Positions 45,611 to 50,864 of a DNA stretch of 50,864 nucleotides are shown in pieces. The translations under genes and the position numbers were made by a program. Numbering within the stretch: the first letter of the stretch is position 1; every line of letters begins with the position of its first letter. Below the pieces are notes generated by a model. It saw only the letters and a list, made by a program, of their open reading frames with translations, made no database searches and was not told the DNA's origin. Origin of the DNA: Cytophagales bacterium (GTDB lineage Bacteria; Bacteroidota; Bacteroidia; Cytophagales; 172606-1); assembly GCA_030448185.1 (NCBI GenBank), contig JAUJNL010000036.1, forward strand, positions 1 to 50,864, written 5' to 3'.

Positions 45611-46915
45611 AAAGGATACTTTAACGAGAAAGGTGGAGCTCAAACATAGGACTTGACAGGCGGGCCAGGATACCAATTGCCTTTTCTGGGCCAGAATAGA
45701 TTGTAGGTACTGGCTCCAGAATCTCTACCGCTGCTTTAAAACCCATCTTTTCTGCTGTAAGCGTATTAACTTCTGGTCTGCTGACATACCTGTTCGAGGA
45801 AAAAATCTTCTGGATACTGTTTCAACTCTAATATCAGTGCCGGCGCATGCTCACTTAAATGCTTGGACCACGGGCTACTTGATTATAATTAACTAATTAA
45901 CGCTTATCTGCTACCAAGCTCTTCAAAAATTCTTGTTTTTGCACAATTTTAACAAATACTTAAATAGTAATAATGAAAAAATATTTCAAAATTTGAGTTT
46001 GTACGCTGATTTTGAATTTTAAACAGATGTAAGAGTATTTCTTTTCTCTACCGTTTTAAACTCGATTATTTTTCAATCATGGAGTTATGTTTAACTGACA
46101 ATTGCATTTATCCATTAATAAAAAATAAGTGAGCTGCAATCAAGACTATAATATAATTAATAAAATATATAAAATTATCAATACAAAAATTAACGTCAAT
46201 AAAATCACCTGCTAAAATTTGATTATTTTACGTATATTATTAAAAAGCGCATATCAGTCTTTGCATTTTTAATGCATCTGTTTTCCTCTGTTTTATATTT
46301 ACATATTAAAAATCCGTTGAATTTAATTTACAATAAATTAATATTCATCCATCAAATACTAGCTCATTGGTATTGACTCGTAATTTTTTTTGATGTAAGT
46401 TTGGAATAGAGAACGTAATGAATTAACAATCATATATATTACGGACCATAGAATACTATAATAAGTTAAAATTGTACTTTTAATATATTATAGGTTACTT
46501 TAAAAGAGTGGTCCGGGGAGAATTCAAGTCTGTAACGGCAGACGTTCCATCAGATTGTTAATGCACTCATTTATTGGCACTGATTAATATCGGTATAATG
46601 GAATTCTTCTGATAAGGAATAGCCTGTCAGAAGACGGATCCGACTAATTAATTACAATTTCTGTATTCGGATTTTTCCGCAGTATAGATCCCTTACCCAA
46701 CCAGACCCACTCTTTCCATTACCTGTAGGTATAGGTAATAATAGCTTTTCTTAAGGCTTTATGAGCCTGAGAATAACCTGCGTAACCGTTTTGCTTAGAA
46801 AATGGATTCAGTGTGTAAGGCTTTGCTTTTTACCGCAGTTGCCTGATATAAGAAGTATATTCTACAAGCCGAAAGGAAATGAATTAAATAAACAAACCCT
46901 TTAGATACTTAAAGT
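45611..46915. other. 1.3-kb gene-free region, very AT-rich, upstream of the polysaccharide operon
   Basis: No gene can be supported. From about 45890 to 46500 the sequence is nearly all A and T with many short runs, then returns to ordinary composition before the WecG/TagA gene. It may hold the operon promoter and long untranslated leader, or be xenogeneic or degenerate DNA. No JUMPstart/ops-like element was seen. Confidence 0.5.
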
Positions 46916-47683
46916 ATGGAAACGCGTGAAGTTATTTCCTTAAATACCAGCTTGTTGAGTTACCAGGAGGCGCTACAAACCATTCTTAAATTGGCCGGCA
47001 AAAAAGAGTCATCTTTTATCTGCTTTGCCAATGTGCACATGACGGTAGAAGCTTATCTGCGCCCAAGTTTTGCTAAACTCCTCAGCAGAGCACAGCTAAT
47101 CACTACTGATGGAATGCCCTTAGCCAAATCCATTAAATTCTTGTATGGGATACAGCAGGAGCGTATTGCGGGCATGGATATGATGAACGATGTACTGGCA
47201 GCATGTGAAAGCAGCCAATTATCGGTGTTTCTATTTGGCTCTACCGATAGAATGCTTAGAATTCTCCAAACGAAAATTAAACAAAAACACCCCGGTCTAA
47301 CAATAGCGGGGGCTTTTTCACCCCCCTTCGGCAAGTTCAGTCAGAGTAGTAATCAGGAATACTGCCAGATGATAAATGCTTCAGGTGCTGATCTGGTATT
47401 TGTCTGTATGGGATGTCCAAAACAGGAAATCTGGATGGCCGAGAATTACGGGCATGTCAATGCAGTGATGCTGGGAGTAGGAGGCGCTTTTGAAGTATAT
47501 GCCGGTTTAAAGAAACGTGCCCCGCTCTGGATGCAAAAAGTTGCGCTTGAATGGTTGTACCGGTTGTGGCAGGACCCTAACCGTCTGTTTAAGCGGTACG
47601 TAGTGACTAATTCCCTGTTTGTCTTTCTGCTGCTAAGACAACTTTTGCATATGCGTTTTACGGAAAAAAAACTCACTGATTAG
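46916..47683 (+). CDS. WecG/TagA/CpsF-family glycosyltransferase (GT26)
   Basis: The protein has 255 residues. GT26 motifs are visible: SFICFANVHMTVEAYL, ITTDGMPLAKSIKFLYG (the Asp-Gly-Met/Pro region), ERIAGMDMMNDVLA, LFLFGSTDRML-like strand, ADLVFVCMGCPKQEIWMAEN and the tail GGAFEVYAGLKKRAPLWMQ, LEWLYRLWQDPNRLFKRY. The family transfers a sugar to a lipid-linked first sugar, the second step of cell-wall or exopolysaccharide unit assembly, at the cytosolic membrane face. It starts the operon that continues to the window's right edge. The next gene encodes the lipid-sugar initiating enzyme. Confidence 0.94.
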   Translation: METREVISLNTSLLSYQEALQTILKLAGKKESSFICFANVHMTVEAYLRPSFAKLLSRAQLITTDGMPLAKSIKFLYGIQQERIAGMDMMNDVLAACESSQLSVFLFGSTDRMLRILQTKIKQKHPGLTIAGAFSPPFGKFSQSSNQEYCQMINASGADLVFVCMGCPKQEIWMAENYGHVNAVMLGVGGAFEVYAGLKKRAPLWMQKVALEWLYRLWQDPNRLFKRYVVTNSLFVFLLLRQLLHMRFTEKKLTD

Positions 47684-47801
47684 AGAGTCCGCCTGTCTTA
47701 AAATTACTTCATATAGCAAGCAATCTATTGAAGTAAACTTGATCCCATCACAGAAACAACCAGTCATCATTTATATAGAACTTAAATCCTACTCAGCCAG
47801 C

Positions 47802-49277
47802 ATGGAGAACTTTATGGTAATACACAAGGATCTGGAGGCAGGTAATAATAGTTTTGAGGTAGCGGACAGCACTCCTTTAAACGTCAACCACTTGGTGGTT
47901 AATAAGGGCGCTAAAACCAATGAATGGGGACGTTTTATCTTGTTAGCTACGGAATCCCTCATGATCTATGGAGTGTTCAAGTTTTTGCTTGATTTTCATC
48001 TCTCCCGGACGGAACTCCTTAAAATAACCTATCCCCTTATCACGCTTATTTTCTGCTTAGCCTGGTGGGTATTTGCCTTTTTGCCCAGCCAATCCTACTT
48101 AAGACCGGGGTCTTCCCTTAAAGAGGGAATATCTTTTCCCAATCTATGGGGACCGGTACTGCTGCACGGAGGCATGGTAGCTGTGATTTTAACAGCGCTT
48201 AGTTTGCCTATCCGGTACTATCCCTTTCTTATAGAAAGCTATCTGGGCATCATTGTACTTCTGATGGTTACCCGCGGCATGTACCAGGTGTGCTACCGTA
48301 AAGGGCTGCAACTCTCCCGGGGTAAATTTGTAGTTGCGGGGGCCAGCCCTCAAGGGCAACAGCTGGCTGCAACACTGGTTGAGAAGTGGGGACGCGGCAC
48401 TTTTGCGGGTGCCTTTGAACATCTGGCCCAGCATAACCGAAATTTCTCAGAAGACCTCATTGCTTTTAAAAAGTATTGCGTTGAGGAAGAAGTGGACCAT
48501 ATTTTTATTGCATTTCCGGCACTGGAACACGGGCAGATAGAGGCTATTTCCGAATTTGCTTCACGTAATTTTATTCGTTGCTCGGTATTGCCTATTACCG
48601 AACCGGCGTTGCTGGAGAAGAAAAACACTTATCTCATCGGAGATATTCACATTTACGATCAGTGGGCTCACCCTTTGCAAAATGCCCTGAATAGGTCATT
48701 GAAACGAGTTTTTGATGTAGTATTCTCCTTGCTGGTTATTCTGTTCATATTCCCCTGGATGATACCTGTTATTGGGCTTGCTATTAAGATGTCTTCACCC
48801 GGCCCCATCTTTTTTGTGCAATCAAGGCCAGGTAAAAGAAACAAAACATTTAAGTGCTTCAAGTTCCGGACCATGCGGATAAATAAGCAGACCGAACTAC
48901 AGGCTACGCTGAAAGATCCGCGGGTAACTGCCGTCGGGCAATTCCTGCGCAAGACCAGTTTAGATGAGTTGCCGCAGTTCTTTAATGTGTTTTTTGGCGA
49001 TATGTCAGTAGTAGGACCCCGGCCTAACATGATCAGTCAACTGGAGTACTATTCCCAATTAATCCCGGAGTATCCTATGCGTCATGCGGTGGCGCCAGGT
49101 ATTACCGGCTATGCCCAGGTGAAAGGGTTTCGTGGCGAAACCAAGCAATTAAATCTTATGCAGAAACGGATAGACTACGATCTGGCTTACATTCATAAAT
49201 GGAGTTTCTGGTTTGATGTTAAAATCATATTTCTAACCGTCAAGAATATGCTTGTAGGGGAGGAAAATGCCTATTAG
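47802..49277 (+). CDS. Undecaprenyl-phosphate sugar phosphotransferase (WcaJ/WbaP-type)
   Basis: The frame opens at a TTG (47739), but the ATG at 47802 ([10 protein letters not shown]) gives a better start, making 491 residues. Several N-terminal membrane helices ([35 protein letters not shown]) precede a CoA-binding-like Rossmann domain ([17 protein letters not shown]). The C-terminal bacterial sugar transferase domain has [17 protein letters not shown], the FKFRTM motif, [20 protein letters not shown] and VGPRPNM. This enzyme loads the first sugar-phosphate onto undecaprenyl phosphate and starts each exopolysaccharide repeat unit. It lies 55-120 bases after the GT26 gene in the same operon. 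Confidence 0.95.
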   Translation: MENFMVIHKDLEAGNNSFEVADSTPLNVNHLVVNKGAKTNEWGRFILLATESLMIYGVFKFLLDFHLSRTELLKITYPLITLIFCLAWWVFAFLPSQSYLRPGSSLKEGISFPNLWGPVLLHGGMVAVILTALSLPIRYYPFLIESYLGIIVLLMVTRGMYQVCYRKGLQLSRGKFVVAGASPQGQQLAATLVEKWGRGTFAGAFEHLAQHNRNFSEDLIAFKKYCVEEEVDHIFIAFPALEHGQIEAISEFASRNFIRCSVLPITEPALLEKKNTYLIGDIHIYDQWAHPLQNALNRSLKRVFDVVFSLLVILFIFPWMIPVIGLAIKMSSPGPIFFVQSRPGKRNKTFKCFKFRTMRINKQTELQATLKDPRVTAVGQFLRKTSLDELPQFFNVFFGDMSVVGPRPNMISQLEYYSQLIPEYPMRHAVAPGITGYAQVKGFRGETKQLNLMQKRIDYDLAYIHKWSFWFDVKIIFLTVKNMLVGEENAY

Positions 49278-49355
49278 GCAATACCTAACCAGGTAAACTA
49301 CAGCCCAAACTTTCGATTAAAAACCGATCTGGCCGATCAGAAGAGCCAAACCCGC

Positions 49356-50474
49356 ATGAAGAGACACAAAGTACTTGTAGTAGGACAAACGCCTCCTCCT
49401 TACGGAGGTCAGGCTATCATGATTGATAACTTATTGAGAGCCAACTTCAAGCACGTTTCTCTTTATCACGTCCGGATGGCGTTTTCTACTGATATGGATG
49501 AAATTGGCAAATTTAAGCTGGCAAAGGTTTTTACCTTATTAAAGCTTATAAGCCGTATTATTTATATGCGGTTTCGCTATAGCCTGGAGGTACTCTACTA
49601 TCCACCTGCTGGTCCGGACAAAACGCCGATGTTCCGCGATATCATCATACTGACGTGTACCCGGTGGTTATTCAAAAAATGCATTTTCCACTTTCACGCG
49701 GGCGGAATTTCAACCCTGCATTCGGGATTGTCAACGCCATTAAAACTTCTTTTCCAGAAGGCCTATTTCTTCCCCGATGCCGCCATCCGTATTTCCGATT
49801 TCAATCCGGCCGATGGCGTTCATTTTAAGTGCCGTAAAGAATATATTATACCTAATGGCTTAGAAGACAGCCGGTCCATAGTGGCAGCGAAAAGAAGCCG
49901 GAACCCGGAAGCACCAGTTAATATCCTCTTTGTAGGATTTGTAAAAGAGTCTAAAGGGGCGCTCATCTTATTGGAGGCCTGCCGGCTGCTTCAGGAAAGA
50001 AATCTGTCTTTTACGGTCACCGTGATGGGCAAGTTTGAGTCAGCGGAGTTTAAAAAGATAATTTTGGATAAAGTTTCCCAATCCGGCATCGCTCACCTGG
50101 TTTCTTTTGTGGGCGTACAGACGGGAGAACAAAAATTCAGTTTTTACCAGCAGGCCGATATCTTCTGCTTTCCCTCCTTTTTTGAATCGGAAACCTTCGG
50201 ATTGGTGCTTCTGGAAGCCATGCAATTTGAACTACCCATCGTCTCGACCAACTGGCGGGGAATTCCTTCCGTGGTCACTGATGGGCAGAACGGTTTTCTG
50301 GTGCCGGTCAAAAATGCCCAACTGGTAGCCCAAAAACTGGAGTTACTGATTCAAGACAAAGCACTGCGTGAAACGATGGGGAAAACGGGCCGGGAAATGT
50401 ATCTGAAATACTTTACCCAAGAGAAGTTTAACGAGAGTATGGAAAAGGTTTTTGTGGAAGTAGCTAACTATTAA
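49356..50474 (+). CDS. GT4-family glycosyltransferase
   Basis: The protein has 372 residues. The N-terminus has VLVVGQTPPPYGGQAIMIDN (nucleotide-sugar fold, Gly-rich loop). The C-terminal half has VNILFVGFVKESKGALILLE and the E-x7-E signature in FFESETFGLVLLEAMQFELP. NWRGIPSVVTDGQNGFLVPV and ALRETMGKTGREMYLKYFT complete it. This is the GT-B fold, retaining. It should add one sugar to the growing lipid-linked unit in the cytosol. It follows the phosphotransferase by 78 bases, and the epimerase gene begins 10 bases after its stop. Confidence 0.93.
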   Translation: MKRHKVLVVGQTPPPYGGQAIMIDNLLRANFKHVSLYHVRMAFSTDMDEIGKFKLAKVFTLLKLISRIIYMRFRYSLEVLYYPPAGPDKTPMFRDIIILTCTRWLFKKCIFHFHAGGISTLHSGLSTPLKLLFQKAYFFPDAAIRISDFNPADGVHFKCRKEYIIPNGLEDSRSIVAAKRSRNPEAPVNILFVGFVKESKGALILLEACRLLQERNLSFTVTVMGKFESAEFKKIILDKVSQSGIAHLVSFVGVQTGEQKFSFYQQADIFCFPSFFESETFGLVLLEAMQFELPIVSTNWRGIPSVVTDGQNGFLVPVKNAQLVAQKLELLIQDKALRETMGKTGREMYLKYFTQEKFNESMEKVFVEVANY

Positions 50475-50483
50475 CTTATTACA

Positions 50484-50864
50484 ATGAAGCTGTTAATTAC
50501 GGGTGGTTCAGGATTTATTGGTACTAACTTAATTGAGTTTTGCCTTGGCCAAGGCCATCAGGTATTGAATGCGGACTGGAATCCGCCTTTGAACCCGGTA
50601 CATAATCCACATTGGGTTAACTGTGACATTCTGGATTATTCGAATCTGTACCGGGTATTTGCGGATTATAAGCCTACCCACGTGGTACATCTGGCCGCCC
50701 GAACCGATACCTTGGAAGAAGAAGATATGGGGGCCTATTTACAGAATACGGAAGGGACCCGCAATGTACTCTTGTGTACGAAGGCGATTAGCAGCATACA
50801 ACGGTTAATTATCACTTCTTCCCAGTTTGTCTGTCAGCCAGGGTATAACGCCAGTCACGATGAG
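50484..50864 (+). CDS. NAD-dependent epimerase/dehydratase, partial
   Basis: An ATG at 50484 opens a frame that runs to the window edge (127 codons) with no stop. LLITGGSGFIGTNLIEFCLG is the extended short-chain dehydrogenase nucleotide motif (G-G-x-G-F-I-G), followed by NCDILDYSNL, THVVHLAAR and TEGTRNVLLCTKA, all in the usual order for the UDP-sugar epimerase/dehydratase family. It is likely a supplier of a nucleotide sugar for this polysaccharide. The catalytic S-x24-Y-x3-K site is beyond the edge, so the exact reaction is unknown. Confidence 0.9.
   Translation, partial: MKLLITGGSGFIGTNLIEFCLGQGHQVLNADWNPPLNPVHNPHWVNCDILDYSNLYRVFADYKPTHVVHLAARTDTLEEEDMGAYLQNTEGTRNVLLCTKAISSIQRLIITSSQFVCQPGYNASHDE

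Noticed and set aside
45890..46500. AT-rich block as a replication origin
   Set aside because: No DnaA boxes or iterons could be picked out, and no replication gene is near.

Overview
The window reads as chromosome of a Bacteroidota bacterium, most likely order Cytophagales (Spirosoma-like). The evidence is a SusC/SusD pair, a second TonB-receptor N-terminus, an outer-membrane VPS10/BNR protein, LytTR and LVIVD-repeat proteins, lipobox proteins and almost no Shine-Dalgarno sequences. No rRNA, tRNA or CRISPR array was recognised. Species-level placement is inference.

Layout. 1-13.7 kb (minus strand) holds envelope and nutrient-uptake genes: a TonB receptor start, a secreted VPS10/BNR protein, a decayed IS630 element next to a palindromic repeat, SusD, a SusC gene whose 3' end is full of frameshifts, and a secreted PD40-propeller/amidohydrolase. 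13.7-18.0 kb is a mobile-element and decay zone: a long perfect hairpin, a frameshifted M20 peptidase, an IS4-type element with a broken transposase, and two abutting inverted-repeat elements. 18.0-25.6 kb carries a lipoprotein, a FAD oxidoreductase, a DUF808 membrane protein, a LytS/LytTR deletion scar, small proteins and an NtrC-type sigma-54 activator. 25.6-31.5 kb is again damaged: a truncated hydrolase, an LVIVD-repeat protein split by an IS66-type element with an 8-bp target duplication, a frameshifted AraC regulator, and an esterase carrying a 172-bp MITE-like insertion that keeps the frame. 31.9-41 kb has signalling genes (single-domain receiver, sensorless kinase, PAS kinase), an outer-membrane barrel, a peroxiredoxin and many small unknown proteins. 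41.4-44.1 kb is a compact cassette: a TetR regulator, a palindromic operator, TspO, a GNAT acetyltransferase and a YdeI-like protein. 44.1-46.9 kb is AT-rich and contains only transposase relics and one small membrane protein. From 46.9 kb to the right edge an exopolysaccharide operon begins: WecG/TagA transferase, WcaJ-type initiating phosphotransferase, GT4 glycosyltransferase, NAD-dependent epimerase.

The most unusual signal is in the transposase genes. The IS630 and IS4 transposases each carry short (26-30 bp) hairpin-prone insertions placed at or within a few codons of catalytic D, D and E residues. The two IS630 insertions are inverted copies of one another. Separately, two larger palindromic elements with unrelated ends share the same internal GCAT-containing hairpin modules. 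About twenty single-base indels, mostly in homopolymers, break many genes. They could be true decay or sequencing error, and every frameshift call below should be read with that in mind.
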